Part shown: positions 11,252-22,390 of the stretch, one piece after another
Position numbering within the stretch: position 1 is the stretch's first letter
How the letters are laid out: each line of letters opens with the position of its first letter
Origin: Taxillus chinensis
Lineage: Eukaryota > Streptophyta > Magnoliopsida > Santalales > Loranthaceae
Reading direction: 5' to 3'
NCBI GenBank assembly: GCA_023512835.1
Contig: CM042087.1
Location: 42,464,017 to 42,528,016 of the forward strand
Length of the DNA stretch: 64,000 bases
Notes under the pieces: generated by a model
The model's database searches: none
Seen by the model: only the letters and a program-made list of their open reading frames with translations
Told to the model about the DNA's origin: nothing
Made by a program: the position numbers and the translations under genes

Positions 11252-12316
11252 TTAAGGTTTCCTGCAGACAACCATGTGAATCGGACTGAAGATACCGGTC
11301 TCGCCTCCCCTGATGAGATCGTCGGCTGCGTCGAGCAACATTTGGTGGACGTCCACGGTACCCTTGGGCGCGATCCCCAGCGCCGACAGCACCGTAATAA
11401 GGATGTGGTTGCGCCAGTACGCGATCCGACCAATCTTCATCCTGGTCCACCACGGACCCGCCGGCGGGAGCGCTAAATCACTGTCCTTCACAACCTCGAA
11501 CCCGACCCTCCTCGCCGCCTCCACGATGTCGATGTAGCTCCGGAGCCCGGGGAGGGCGTTGCCCCTCTCGATCCCCTGTATGATCTCCACGTGTTCCGGG
11601 TCGTCTCCCCTGAACTTGTTGGTGGTCACCCAATCGTACGACACGTACAGCGACCCGGGCTTGATGACCCGGAACACCTCCGCGTACACCTCCTCCAGCT
11701 TCGGCGCGTGGCACGTCGCCTGGATCGAGTACGCGCCGTCGAAGCTGCAGTCCGGGAAGGGTATCTGGAGGAAGTTGCCGCATACGACCTCGCAGAGCGC
11801 GTCGAGGCCGGCCTTCTTGTTGTGCATGCGGGCGCGGCTGGCCTGGTACTCGTTGATGGTTATGCCCACGACGTTGGCGCGGGAGCGGGAGGCGATGGCC
11901 CGCATTGGCCCGCCGACCCCGCATCCGACGTCCAGGATCCTGTCCCCCGGGGTGGCGTTGATGAGATCTACGGTCATCTCCTCGTGGAGGCGGGTGGCCT
12001 CGCGGTGGGACTTGCCCGCCACGGAGGGGGAGAAGTGGAAGGACTGTCCCCACCCCCATTCGTAGATGTCGGTGACGAGGTTGTAGAAGGTGTCCACAGA
12101 GTCTGGCACCTTTTCCAAGGTTTCGATCTCCTTGGGGCGGCGGAAAAACGACCAGTACCGCTGGTAGCTGTCCTGTACCTTCTCGGCTTCGATGGATCCG
12201 CCGGAGAGTTCGGTGGCGCGTATGCCCTTTTGTTCGGCGGGTCCGAGGAGGCAGACGAACCAGTAGAGGCCGCCGACGAGAAGCGCCGCCGTGCAGAGTA
12301 GGGCAACAGAGTCCAT
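11252..12316 (-). CDS. SMT2: 24-methylenesterol C-methyltransferase 2 (SMT2-type), copy 1
   Basis: Intronless, 354 residues. SMT2 enzymes transfer a second methyl group from S-adenosylmethionine to 24-methylene lophenol, setting the sitosterol/campesterol ratio at the endoplasmic reticulum. A hydrophobic N-terminal segment (about 3-24) is a membrane anchor. YEWGWGQSFHF at 85-95 is the family sterol-binding motif, and LDVGCGVGGPMR at 128-139 is SAM motif I. The C-terminal sterol-methyltransferase domain ends in GGETGIFSPIHMVVCRKP. The N-terminal sequence fits SMT2/SMT3 rather than cycloartenol-type SMT1. Two residues are unusual: YSIQATCHAP has Gln at 199 where SMTs I know have Glu, and SYDWVTT has Asp at 228 where Glu is usual. 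The start is the ATG at 12316, which gives the same length as copy 2. A longer in-frame extension upstream lacks an ATG. Confidence 0.95.
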   Translation of the reverse strand: MDSVALLCTAALLVGGLYWFVCLLGPAEQKGIRATELSGGSIEAEKVQDSYQRYWSFFRRPKEIETLEKVPDSVDTFYNLVTDIYEWGWGQSFHFSPSVAGKSHREATRLHEEMTVDLINATPGDRILDVGCGVGGPMRAIASRSRANVVGITINEYQASRARMHNKKAGLDALCEVVCGNFLQIPFPDCSFDGAYSIQATCHAPKLEEVYAEVFRVIKPGSLYVSYDWVTTNKFRGDDPEHVEIIQGIERGNALPGLRSYIDIVEAARRVGFEVVKDSDLALPPAGPWWTRMKIGRIAYWRNHILITVLSALGIAPKGTVDVHQMLLDAADDLIRGGETGIFSPIHMVVCRKP

Positions 12317-12640
12317 CTCAGTCAGCGAGTCAAGCAGCAAGGACGTGGGAGGGAGGGAGGGGATTTGAAATCGGATCCGATTTTGGGGGGGAAATGGATG
12401 CGTCGCAGACAGCAGATAGCAGATAGCAGATAGCAGACTGCAGTCTTATCGGGTTTGAGCATGAGGGTTTATGATTTTATTTATTTCCAATTATATAGTG
12501 TATACAGTAACATCAAATAAAGATGTCGCCCTTTTTTTTAAAAAAAATTAATTTCACTATGCGCGTGTAATTTGACACACATGGTTTGCATATATTTACA
12601 ATAAAGGGGGACAAAAGTTTAGCCCACGGTGTATAATAGC
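12317..12640 (-). promoter_or_regulatory. 5' flank of SMT2 copy 1
   Basis: The flank just upstream of the ATG is shared with copy 2: GGGAGGGAGG purine tract, repeated CAGATAG units (12408-12440), a GCAGACTGCA block, TTTGACACACATGG and TGCATATATTTACAATAAA. The last of these is the best TATA-like candidate (12586-12600 region). No transcription start can be fixed. The similarity to copy 2 breaks off near 12640, where copy 1 has an extra ~390 bp. Confidence 0.5.
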
Positions 12641-13030
12641 GTCCACTAGATTTTCTATATATATTTTTTAATTAATTTGAAGCGCTAGTTTAACAAAAAT
12701 ATATTAAAATTATACTTTTCAAATTTTCTATTCTAACAAAAAATTTAATAAAATAAATAGTAACTCTTTAAATTTAACCAAATACTATTCACTCTCTATT
12801 TATTAAAATATTATATTTTCTCTCACTATATTTACTTTTCTATTTCTTTTTTCTCTTTCCACATTTACTTTTCCATTTAAAAGAATAAATAAATATTTTA
12901 AAAGTAATATTTTAATTGATAAAATGATTAAAATAGATAGACTAAAAAGTGTACTTGAGTTGTTAAAATAGAAAAAATATACTTTTGATTATTTTAAAGA
13001 GTCAAATTTGAAGAGGCTATAGTGATGTTT
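12640..13030. repeat. AT-rich insertion in the SMT2 copy 1 upstream region
   Basis: In copy 2 the flank passes directly from the TGCATATATTTATAATAAA block to a GTGCACACGTGGTTACACC block (about 18850-18920). In copy 1 the equivalent blocks are separated by about 390 bp. The extra DNA is AT-rich and its ends carry loosely inverted sequence (AATTATACTTTTCAAATTTTCTATT near 12710; the complement of a similar block near 12970). A MITE insertion is likely, but I cannot define terminal repeats or a target-site duplication. Confidence 0.45.
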
Positions 13031-13069
13031 TAATAAGTGTACACACGGTGACACCCTTTCTTTCGAACC

Positions 13070-15504
13070 TTTAGCTTGAAAATCTATATATATATATATA
13101 TATATATAAGAAAAAAAAACAAAAGATCATCATCAATTGGATTTTGTCCGGGCATCCATCGGTTACCTCTCATACCCTCGCCCCACCGCTTGGTAAAGCA
13201 TGGCATGGGAAACGAATGGAAGAAAAATAAAAGTGGAAAGAAAAATAGGTTGATATTTTTTTTTCTCCTAGCATGATTGGTTGGTTCATATAAAAGTAGA
13301 TCGAAAATATATCATTATTACCAAAAACAATAGATTTATTTGTGTGCCTTTTTCATCTATTTTAACATGATTTTGCCGTTAAAATTGTGCACAAATGCCG
13401 AGAGTTATTTGTCATGCTTACTGTGCATTTTTGTCTCGAAAATAAAAACATAATCCAATAGAGTTTCACCTCATCCTCCACATTTTTTATAGCATTTCTA
13501 TGCCTACCAAGCAGTGGTTTGGTGCTTGGGTGTCGTTTTCTCATATCAACATTCTAAATATTTTGTCTAAGTTTATGAAATTACAGATTTTATATACTTT
13601 TACTTTTCTATACAAATATATCTTAATAAATTGCATTAATCACTTCATATATTATTAAAATAATTTTTTATATAATTTTTTTATTAAAATGCTCACTTCC
13701 CCTTTGTAATACGAGATACAGTAGTAACGTAAATAGCATACTCTTATAAAACTATAACACTTAAAATAATGAAAATAAATAGAAAAGTTGAGGTATTTGA
13801 CTTAGATTTTATTAAAATTGAGATTTGAATCAGAAAAAACACATGGTGTTTACCATCATACGTGGTTAATAACATATTAACATGGTTAATAATAGTTACC
13901 ATACGGGAATGAGATTTTGTGGGGGTTCCTACGTGAATAGGGGGAATAGAATGTAATATACAAATATGGGAGTCTGATTCAAAGAAAAGATGATCAATAT
14001 TTGATATGATGATATTATTATTAAAAATAAAATTATTTTAAAAATAATTTATTAATGATGAAATTAAAATTCGAGTTTTTAAAAGTTATTGTATTTTCAA
14101 ATCGTATCAAAAGGTAAATATTAATCGAATGACCAAAATGATCTCAACCAAAACAAAAAAAACTCTAAAACAGGGCGAACATAAAATAGTCAAAACAATG
14201 TGTAACCCATTTCAATTTCAATATTAGCCCTGTACGCTTGACAGCTATAACTGCGCTGTCCTATGGGGGAAAAAACATAAAATGGGGCAGCCTGGAGTCA
14301 CTGGACAGTCTAGACCCTGGATCGACTTGGAAGAGTTTACATAAAGCCAACGACAAGAGCGAGCCTCAGTTGTCAGGATGTCCTCGCCAAGGCTGCTGCC
14401 AAACACATTAGTTAATCAAATATTAATTCATTAGTTAATCCCCTTTTTAAAATGGGATGGAATTGGAACATCCCACCCTTAGCCTTAGAGCACCGGTATT
14501 AATTAATCAAATATTTTTTTCAAATTATATATATTTATTATTTAATCGCATATAATAATACATAAAGTAAATTATAATTTTTATATAATTAATATTAATC
14601 ACATATCTATAATTTTAAAAATATTTAATAAGTCATCAAATGTTGATGATCCAACAACGATGACGTGTGCTTAGGGTACTCAACGACTGAAGCACGCGAC
14701 AGTTAATTTGAATCCAACTAGTGGCATCAGTGGATTCCTAGTACGGCTCAATTAACATTAATATGACCCTTCTACAGCACGACATCACCTGTTAAATAGC
14801 CTTCAAGCACGGCGAACAAGCATGGAACCTGGGCCAACTCGGGGGAAGGGACTCGTAATTCCGAAGATAACTTTTTTAAAGTTAAATTTTCATATGTATC
14901 AATAGCTGTATAGAGAAGAGAAAGGCCTGATTTGTGCCAAAATGATTTGGGGGACTAAAAAAAATTTATTAACTTATTCAAGGATTGTTGAATTGTTAAA
15001 CTATTCGTCTTTTTTGACTGGTTACTGAATTAGCTAAAAATCGATAAGGCAATGGTTTACACGGTAGAAATGTATGCAATCTATTTTTATTTATTTATCT
15101 TTTTATTTGTTTTATTAAATCATTAGATTATAATGAACTTTTATAATTACGACATAAACTACATGAATATATAACTTAACAGTAAATTTATAAAACAAAC
15201 AATAACAATATAGCAAAAAATTAAAAAGTCACATGATGCGATTTTTCTTATACGCTACAGCCAACTCAAACTTCGATTCATCACTCATATGCATTGACAC
15301 AAATTCTCAACCAAAAAATATATATGCAGTCGACATGATACATTAGTATGGCCATGCTATTATATCACGTTGTGATTAGTGTAGGAAAAAATAACTTATC
15401 AATAATTTTCAATAAATCGCAGCACGGTATATTAGTATGATAATACAAAAATAATGTCACATAACTGTATCTTATTTTTCCTTTTTTAACATAATATCGC
15501 TTAA
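13070..15504. other. Intergenic DNA between the SMT2 copies
   Basis: Mostly AT-rich with a (TA) run at about 13084-13108. No coding family was recognised. Open frames at 13076-13276 and 13362-13544 are short and low-complexity. Confidence 0.4.
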
Positions 15505-15871
15505 GAGCATTCATATTAGGTCATTTAAAATCTAAATTTTGGAGAAAGTTTTAAATTTTGAAAAAAAAAAAATACACTACATCAGGTCTTTCAAACTCTA
15601 AATTTTAGATAATAGAAATAGAGATTGAAGAAAGAATTTCCATATTTGAATATTACTATTCATCCTCTAAATATATTTTTCAATATATTTCTAGTTATAT
15701 GTGCATTTTTAATTGGTTGTAATAAATATAAGAAATAAAAAATTAAATAAAAAATAAAAAATTATAATTTAGAAGAATAGAGATAGAGGATGAGATGTGG
15801 AGAATAAATAAAATATATACTATTCATTATCTAAAATAAAAATGAAGATTATAGAGCTAGTGTGGCTGCTC
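15505..15871. mobile_element. Tourist-like MITE (367 bp)
   Basis: The left end reads GAGCATTCATATTAGGTC and the complement of the right end reads GAGCAGCCACACTAGCTC. The two align for roughly 36 bases with about two thirds identity. The element is flanked by TAA on both sides (15502-15504 and 15872-15874), matching the TWA target duplication of PIF/Harbinger elements. There is no open frame, so it is non-autonomous. Confidence 0.7.
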
Positions 15872-15874
15872 TAA

Positions 15875-17059
15875 AGATGCTATTTGTTCACATGCGTTCG
15901 GAGTTAAGGCATTAAACCAAAAAAAAAAATTAAAAAGTTCTCTAAGTTTTTTTTAAAAAAAAATAAAACTCTAACTTCTATAAAATTCAAATAATGAAAA
16001 AAAAACAAACTTACTAAATCCTTCCTCTGTATAGAGAAAGGATGATATGACATAATATTATCCAAATGATGTATTTTTTAAAAATCCATCGCATGAATAA
16101 TATTACATCATATTATCATCTAAATAAAAATATTATTAATATTTGAGGCCCTAAAGAGTATTGAAATCCCATTCAAGTGTTCAACTAATATTTAATTAGT
16201 TTAATAAAAACTACCTTTATTTACTTTTAACTATTTAATTTTTTAAAACACACATCCAACTCAACATTTTAACTTACATTTACTTAAAAATTATTTTCAA
16301 TCATTTAAATATTAATTTAAAATACACCTATTTAATACTTTTTATGAATATTTTTATTTATTGGGCGATATAATAAATAAATAAATAAATAAATTTAATT
16401 AATACCATAGCTCCTTAACATCTTTCATAATTCTTTGTCAAGCCGGATAAAAGTAATTTTTGAACATTTGCCTCGTCAAATTGACCAAAAGGCTCTGAAC
16501 CTAACACTTCAAGAAAAATAATTAGAAAAATAATTATGAAACTAATTGACGGAAGATAAACTTTAGCATCACGAAACGTTTAATGGGACCCGGTAACTGA
16601 AGCAAATATTCTTAAACGCGTCATCACAATTAATGGGACCCGAACCGAGTGATTCCAAACTGAAGTTGCTCAATCAGTCAAGGCTGCTATTCTGCTAACA
16701 ACCACTCTCAAATTATTACTATTACACAACTACGACGTTTATATTACAAACATCAAACCACTCATCCAAATGAATAGTGTTTTAGTGAAATAAAAAAGTG
16801 CCACCGTGAATTTCCAAACTAAATACAACTATTATTTTGCAACTATTCAATGTCCTTTTTACTCTTTCCTGTTGTGTTTTGCTTTGTTTTGTTTTGTTTT
16901 TTGTTTTAACCCTAACAACGCATCCTATAATGTTGGCCAAAACCCAGCAAATTCTGAGGCCTCCAAAAAAATTGTAAAGCCAATTGACATTATTATAATA
17001 TATAATATATAATGATTAAAAAAAATGTTTTAATGTTAGTGCTCTGATGTAAAACTTGA
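15875..17059. other. AT-rich intergenic DNA
   Basis: Contains an (AAAT)-type run at about 16371-16396. A 68-codon frame at 16806-17012 is low-complexity. No gene seen. Confidence 0.4.
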
Positions 17060-17545
17060 GATAAAATAAAAAATAAGGATGGAATGATGAAGAGCGACAG
17101 CAAGTATCAGCCGGGTCCCAATATAACTTTCAAGTTGACTAATTGGCCCTTGTCACAAAAAGATGTCCACACGGCCACCACAACTAATCGCATCGGAACC
17201 AGGATCCAATTCTCTGCCATTCCCAAAACCTTTAACATTTTTTATTCATTCAACACCTTGATTAAGAACCAAACGAAACTAACATAAGATTAGGAATTTT
17301 TTTATTAAAAGAAAAAAAAAATCGACATTGTCACTACGGCGGCGGCGAACAGCGAAGTTTTAATTACTACAACAACAAGAGTCACATCGAGGAAACATTA
17401 AAACGGAAATACATAATAACAGCTTATAAATAATTTTTTAAACCCGGAAAAAAAATTGAAGCATCAGCATTTGTTTCTGTTGAAAGCATCACACCAGAAA
17501 CACCGTCAATGTCATCTGAGCTGCTGCTTCTTCTTTTTGTTGTTT
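17060..17545 (-). other. 3' flank of SMT2 copy 2, part of the tandem duplication
   Basis: Counterpart of 10770-11251. Shared blocks include ATAAGGATGGA, GGGTCCCAATATAAC, ACTAACATAAGATTAGGAAT, a shorter GGC run (about 17339-17347) and CACATCGAGGAAACATTAAAAC. Differences are mostly indels in homopolymers and the trinucleotide repeat. Confidence 0.75.
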
Positions 17546-18610
17546 TTAAGGTTTCCTGCAGACAACCATGTGAATCGGACTGAAGACACCGGTCTCGCCT
17601 CCCCGGGTGAGATAGTCGGCTGCGTCGAACAACATTTGGTGGACGTCCACGGTACCCTTGGGCGCGATCCCCAGCGCCGACAGCACCGTCACGAGGATGT
17701 GGTTGCGCCAGTACGCGATCCGACCCATCTTCAGCCTGGCCCACCACGGACCCGCCGGCGGGAGCGCTAGGTCACGGTCCTGCACAACCTCGAACCCGAC
17801 CTTCCTCGCCGCTTCCACGATGTCGACGTAGCTCCGGAGGCCGGGGAGGGCGTTGCCCCTCTCGATCCCCTGTATGATCTCCACGTGTTCCGGGTCGTCG
17901 CCCCGGAACCTGTCGGTGGTCACCCAGTCGTACGACACGTACAGCGACCCGGGCTTGATGACCCGGAACACCTCCGCGTACACCTCCTCCAGCTTCGGCG
18001 CGTGGCACGTCGCCTGGATCGAGTACGCGCCGTCGAAGCTGCAGTCCGGGAAGGGCATCTGGAGGAAGTTGCCGCACACGACCTCGCAGAGCGAGTCGAG
18101 GCCGGCCTTGGCGTTGTGCGAGCGGGCGCGGCTGGCCTGGTACTCGTTGATGGTTATGCCCACGACGTTGGCGCGCGAGCGGGCGGCGATGGCCCGCATT
18201 GGCCCGCCGACCCCGCACCCCACGTCCAGGATCCTGTCCCCCGGGGCGGCCCTGATGAGATCTACGGTCATCTCCTCGTGGAGGCGGGTGGCCTCGCGGT
18301 GGGACTTGCCGGCCACGGACGGGGAGAAGTGGAAGGACTGTCCCCACCCCCATTCGTAGATGTCGGTGACGAGGTTGTAGAAGGTGTCCACAGAGTCCGG
18401 CACCTTGTCCGCGGTTTCGATCTCCTTGGGGCGGCGGAAAAACGACCAGTACCGCTGGTAGCTGTCCCGGACCTTCTCGGCTTCGATGGATCCGCCGGAG
18501 AGTTCGGTGGCGCGGATGCCCTTTTGTTCGGCGGGTCCGAGGAGGCAGACGAACCAGTAGAGGCCGCCGACGAGGAGCGCCCCCGTGCAGAGTAGGGCAG
18601 CAGAGTCCAT
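17546..18610 (-). CDS. SMT2: 24-methylenesterol C-methyltransferase 2 (SMT2-type), copy 2
   Basis: Intronless, 354 residues, the same length as copy 1 and very similar to it, about 5.2 kb upstream on the same strand. It has the N-terminal hydrophobic anchor, YEWGWGQSFHF at 85-95, LDVGCGVGGPMR at 128-139 and the same C-terminus. It shares the unusual Gln199 (YSIQATCHAP) and Asp228 (SYDWVTT), so these changes predate the duplication. Differences from copy 1 are scattered and mostly conservative (for example ETADKVPDS for ETLEKVPDS, RAAPGDR for NATPGDR, LARGG-side changes near residue 335). There are no stops or frameshifts, so both copies look functional. The coding sequence is even more GC-rich than copy 1. 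The start is the ATG at 18610. Confidence 0.95.
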   Translation of the reverse strand: MDSAALLCTGALLVGGLYWFVCLLGPAEQKGIRATELSGGSIEAEKVRDSYQRYWSFFRRPKEIETADKVPDSVDTFYNLVTDIYEWGWGQSFHFSPSVAGKSHREATRLHEEMTVDLIRAAPGDRILDVGCGVGGPMRAIAARSRANVVGITINEYQASRARSHNAKAGLDSLCEVVCGNFLQMPFPDCSFDGAYSIQATCHAPKLEEVYAEVFRVIKPGSLYVSYDWVTTDRFRGDDPEHVEIIQGIERGNALPGLRSYVDIVEAARKVGFEVVQDRDLALPPAGPWWARLKMGRIAYWRNHILVTVLSALGIAPKGTVDVHQMLFDAADYLTRGGETGVFSPIHMVVCRKP

Positions 18611-18970
18611 CTCAGTCAGAGAGAGTCGAGCAGCGATGGGGTGTGCCGGCCGCGTGCGTGGGTGGGAGGGAAGGAGGGAGGGGCTTGGAATTTGGAAATT
18701 GGTTGGGTCTGCAGGCAGCAGACTGCATTCTTATCGCGCTTGGAAATAATGAGGGTTTATTATTTTATCTTTAACACTGAACATACATCGAAGCTTCGTT
18801 TCTAACATGGTAAAACAAAGGGCAAATCTTCTTAGTAAAAGTCATTTGACACGCTTGGTGTGCATATATTTATAATAAAATATAGGTTTAGCAATAACCA
18901 CGTGCACACGTGGTTACACCTTTTTTTTAACCTTTAGCTTGAAAATCAATATATTTAAAAAAAAGATGAA
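18611..18970 (-). promoter_or_regulatory. 5' flank of SMT2 copy 2
   Basis: Homologous to 12317-12640 plus 13030-13100. It has a purine-rich GGGAGGGAAGG tract, a GCAGACTGCA block, TTTGACACGCTTGG, TGCATATATTTATAATAAA and the ACGTGCACACGTGG region at 18899-18915, which contains an ACACGTGG (G-box-like ACGT core). The ~390 bp insertion of copy 1 is absent here. Confidence 0.5.
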
Positions 18971-21725
18971 TGTTTATAAAGAGATATATATATATATATA
19001 ATAAAAGGGAAATTTATAAAAAAAAAAAACAGATAATAATGAGGATTTTTCTCTAGGGGACAGTGGCACAGAGGAGTCGGGTTGGCGTGTCAATCACGTG
19101 GGGGCACGTTTATGAGTGAAAATGATAAAGGCATTGGTTGGGTCCAATTTTTTGATTGATGGGGAGCGGTGGTTTTTTTTGGGGTGGGGGCGTGGAATCT
19201 CGAGGGGACTTATTTTGGATCTGCCTCCGTTTATTTTCCAACTTTTCCAGTTTTGTGGCCACTAAACGCGCCCGGCCACCATCTCTCTCTTTTCGGACCA
19301 CTCACCCTGCTTTGTCTGTCGTGGCAAGTGGAGGATGACGTATTGCCCATTTGCCACCCAGATTTTATTTTGTTTTTCTTAAAACCAAAAACAAAATGTT
19401 TTTGGCGGGAATTGTTTTATACTTTTTTTTTCCCCTTTTTTCTTTTTGAAAATATCTCTAATGTAAGAAGAGTAGCCTTCCTTGTTGTCCTCTCTCCCTC
19501 CCAAAAGATGTCACGCCCTCGCGTTCATAACTTGTTCAATTACTCGGTTACTCTTCACCTGCTGTGTCCATGTTTATCTTTTCTTCCAGTGGAACACTAT
19601 CCATTCCATTACTTTGGTGTATTATTCTATATTATATTATGTTGTGATCGTTTGTTTTATCTTGAATATTGGCGCATGAGAAGCTATAGTTATAGCTGGT
19701 AAAATTAGTATTTCATATTACATTACTTTTATATTTTCTTAAAAATTTATTTACATTATAAAAAATACTCTTTCATCTAGGGGTGGCTAGGATTTCTATC
19801 CCGCCAATGCTCCGCTCCCTTATCCATAATTATCCCAGAATAGCAGGTGTGATTTTTAAAACTGTGATACTCAGGGTCTAATAGGAGTGTTCACCTCTGC
19901 ATTAATTTTAATAATATTTATTTATAATTTTATAATATTTTAAATATTATTATTTAACTATTATTTATGATTTTTGATATTTTTGAATGATATTTATTAT
20001 TGTAAACTTAAGTTATTTTTAATAAATTTTTGGTTAAAAATGATGTAGAAATTTGATTTAAACCAAAATTATTGATATGGGCAGATCTAATAAAAAGCGA
20101 TAACAAGATGTGGGTAAATCGAACTCATTCGTAGACACATTAAAGAACGGTATATCCTATCACGCCTATATATGAACAGATATGATCTTAAAATTTAATC
20201 TAGCCTAAGAAGGGATAGGATGCGTAATAGGTTGATTTTCCCATAGGATCCGAATGCTTATGTCATCTAATTGTATCTTTAAAAGGCAAAATTGCCTTTG
20301 ATACCCTTCTACACAAGGCTGGATAGTATTACTAAAAAGCAGTAGTACCCCTACTTTCATCTCTTTTTCACATCAATCAAAAAACTATTTTTTCACTTAC
20401 TTTTTATACATATATTCTTTCTATACTTTTTCCACATCAAATTCTTCAAATATTTTCATATTTTGCCAAGTAAAGGATACAGAAAACTCATTAAAGTAAG
20501 TAAAAAAGGTTAATTTTTTTTATTTTGTTGCTTAGTTAATATGGAAACCGTGTCATAAGTAGAACAGTCATCTTGGTATTTGTAAATATTTTCTCACCCA
20601 AAATAGCCTAGCCTGAAAAGGTAAGAAAAATGTATAGTAAAACGATAATTATAATATTAACCTTAACAATATGTAGAAACAACACAGTTTGCTTGCATAT
20701 TTGCATAATGATTTTTTTCATTTTTTAATTATATATTAAAAAATTTATTTTTCTATATCTTTTTCGTTTTTTTTATGTTAACTACCCATGCCTCTTTTTT
20801 ACCTTTTTCGTTTTCATCTTTTTTTTTTCTTTCGACCTCTTTTACATCTTTTTTTTACACCCTATCTATTTCCATATCTAGCCAATAGGAGGGTTCAAGT
20901 GCCAATGTAGAAAAGCCACGTTTTTTTATTCCAAATTCTTGATATTTGTGGTAATGACATAAACATTCAAAAAAGTAAAGAAAGTGCAAGTATTTTTGAT
21001 ATTTTATTAAATTGTTAAAAAATATTTGCCAATCAACACTTGTTACAACTTTTTGCTTGTTTTAAACATTTGAAATGCAAACTTTAACCGGAAAAATCAT
21101 GAAAAAGCGCTCGACGTGGGAAAAGCTATAAAATAAATATTCCCTTCGCCTGGCTGATACAGCAATATAATGGAAAGCAGGAAAAATAACATTAATAAGC
21201 GTAAAAGATTTTCTTTAACTAAAAGTTTGAAAAACTGATTGTATGGTATAAATACTACTTCAATATTACCTTTACAAATAATCTAATAATCAGTCAGTGA
21301 CATAAATAGATAAAATGATAAAATTAATAATAAATATAAAATTATTTTATTTTTATATTTCTTTTTTTACCTTTTCTTCTATCCCAACAAAATGTTCATG
21401 AAAAAAATAAATTTTCATCTAATTTTTTTTCACCTTTTTTTTTTCTCTTTTCTTCCACATGTTTCTCTTTCATATATTTTCTATATTTTACCGAGCAAAG
21501 GATAAAGGTTTGATCACCCAGTCACACACCTGGACATGGGTATGTTTAAGATATTAGTTAATTAAATTCTCCGCTCTTGAAAAAATTATTTCTTCTGTTA
21601 GATATTAGTGTTAAAGGAAATTTAAGATAACAAAACATTAACTCATCCTTAAAAAAAATCAATTTAAAAAAACACAAAGAAAAACCTATTAACCAATAGA
21701 TGCGTGTGTGTGTGTGAGTGGGGGG

Positions 21726-21728
<3 letters not shown>
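18971..21728. other. Intergenic DNA upstream of SMT2 copy 2
   Basis: A (TA) run lies at about 18984-19001. A 177-codon open frame at 19169-19702 on the plus strand shows no domain and mostly T-rich hydrophobic low complexity. From about 19780 to 20270 a segment begins GGGGTGGCTAGGATTTC and ends in related CCTA/TAGG blocks, resembling plant non-autonomous hAT-like repeats. The remaining sequence is T- and A-rich with similar pyrimidine blocks at 20340-20460 and 21360-21500. Confidence 0.35.
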
Positions 21729-21809
<81 letters not shown>

Positions 21810-21811
21810 GT
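21729..21811. repeat. (AG)n microsatellite, about 40 units
   Basis: An almost perfect AG dinucleotide array preceded by a G-run and a short TG array (21701-21715). It creates artificial Arg-Glu or Leu-Ser frames. Confidence 0.97.
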
Positions 21812-22390
21812 GAGAAATAAAACAAAAGCATGCATGTTATTAATAAAAAGAGGGAGAGAGGCATACCGGATTTCGACGAGGCGCGAGCTTCAGGAACGAG
21901 TACGACGCCGGTGCAGGCTTCGACAGGGTATGGAGCCACGGGACGGGCTGGCTATGGAGTCAGGCGGAGGCATATGGAAGGCGTGAATGGGAAGGGGAGT
22001 GGTGCCGTGGTGGTCCTGGTGGCATGGACTCCGACAATTGTACTGTGTTTGGCGCAGAAATTCAGGGGCCGGGCCTCAGTCGATCGGCGGTAGCGAAGGC
22101 TGTAGGGTGACTCCATCTCTATTTGTTGCTTTTTTCTTCCTTGGATTGGGAATTGACAGCTGACGTAAGATAGCTATTTGTTATGGCCGACGACGGTGAT
22201 TGAAGTTGATGCAGGTTTGATAGTATGCTGGTGCGTTGCAACGGCAAGAGAGCAGGTTCTGACCTTTTTTTCTTCTTTTGTTGCTGTTGGGTTTGATGAT
22301 TATTTGTGGCGAACGAAGGAGAGTTATTTTGGTTTAGAGGCAATGGTTAACCGGTTGTATTGTGAGCCACGGGGAGGAGAGAGTACGTAG
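21812..22390. other. GC-richer block beside the (AG)n array, unresolved
   Basis: The composition of about 21850-22100 and 22180-22390 resembles genic DNA more than its surroundings. Open frames exist on both strands (for example plus 22178-22390, minus 21664-21939) but have no domain I recognise and no convincing splice structure. It could be a decayed first exon or leader. Confidence 0.25.

Noticed and set aside
11591..12301. 236-codon open frame antisense to SMT2 copy 1 (and its equivalent 17885-18595 in copy 2)
   Set aside because: Conserved between copies only because the sense coding sequence is. GC-rich sense codons suppress antisense stops. No domain.
11252..12340. Longer SMT2 copy 1 protein starting eight residues upstream
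   Set aside because: The extra residues begin at a TTG, not an ATG. Copy 2 starts at the equivalent of 12316.
19169..19702. 177-codon plus-strand open frame
   Set aside because: T-rich hydrophobic low-complexity sequence, no recognisable domain, no paralogous support.
21664..21986. Arg-Glu or Leu-Ser repeat proteins over the (AG)n array
   Set aside because: Pure translation artefacts of the dinucleotide repeat.
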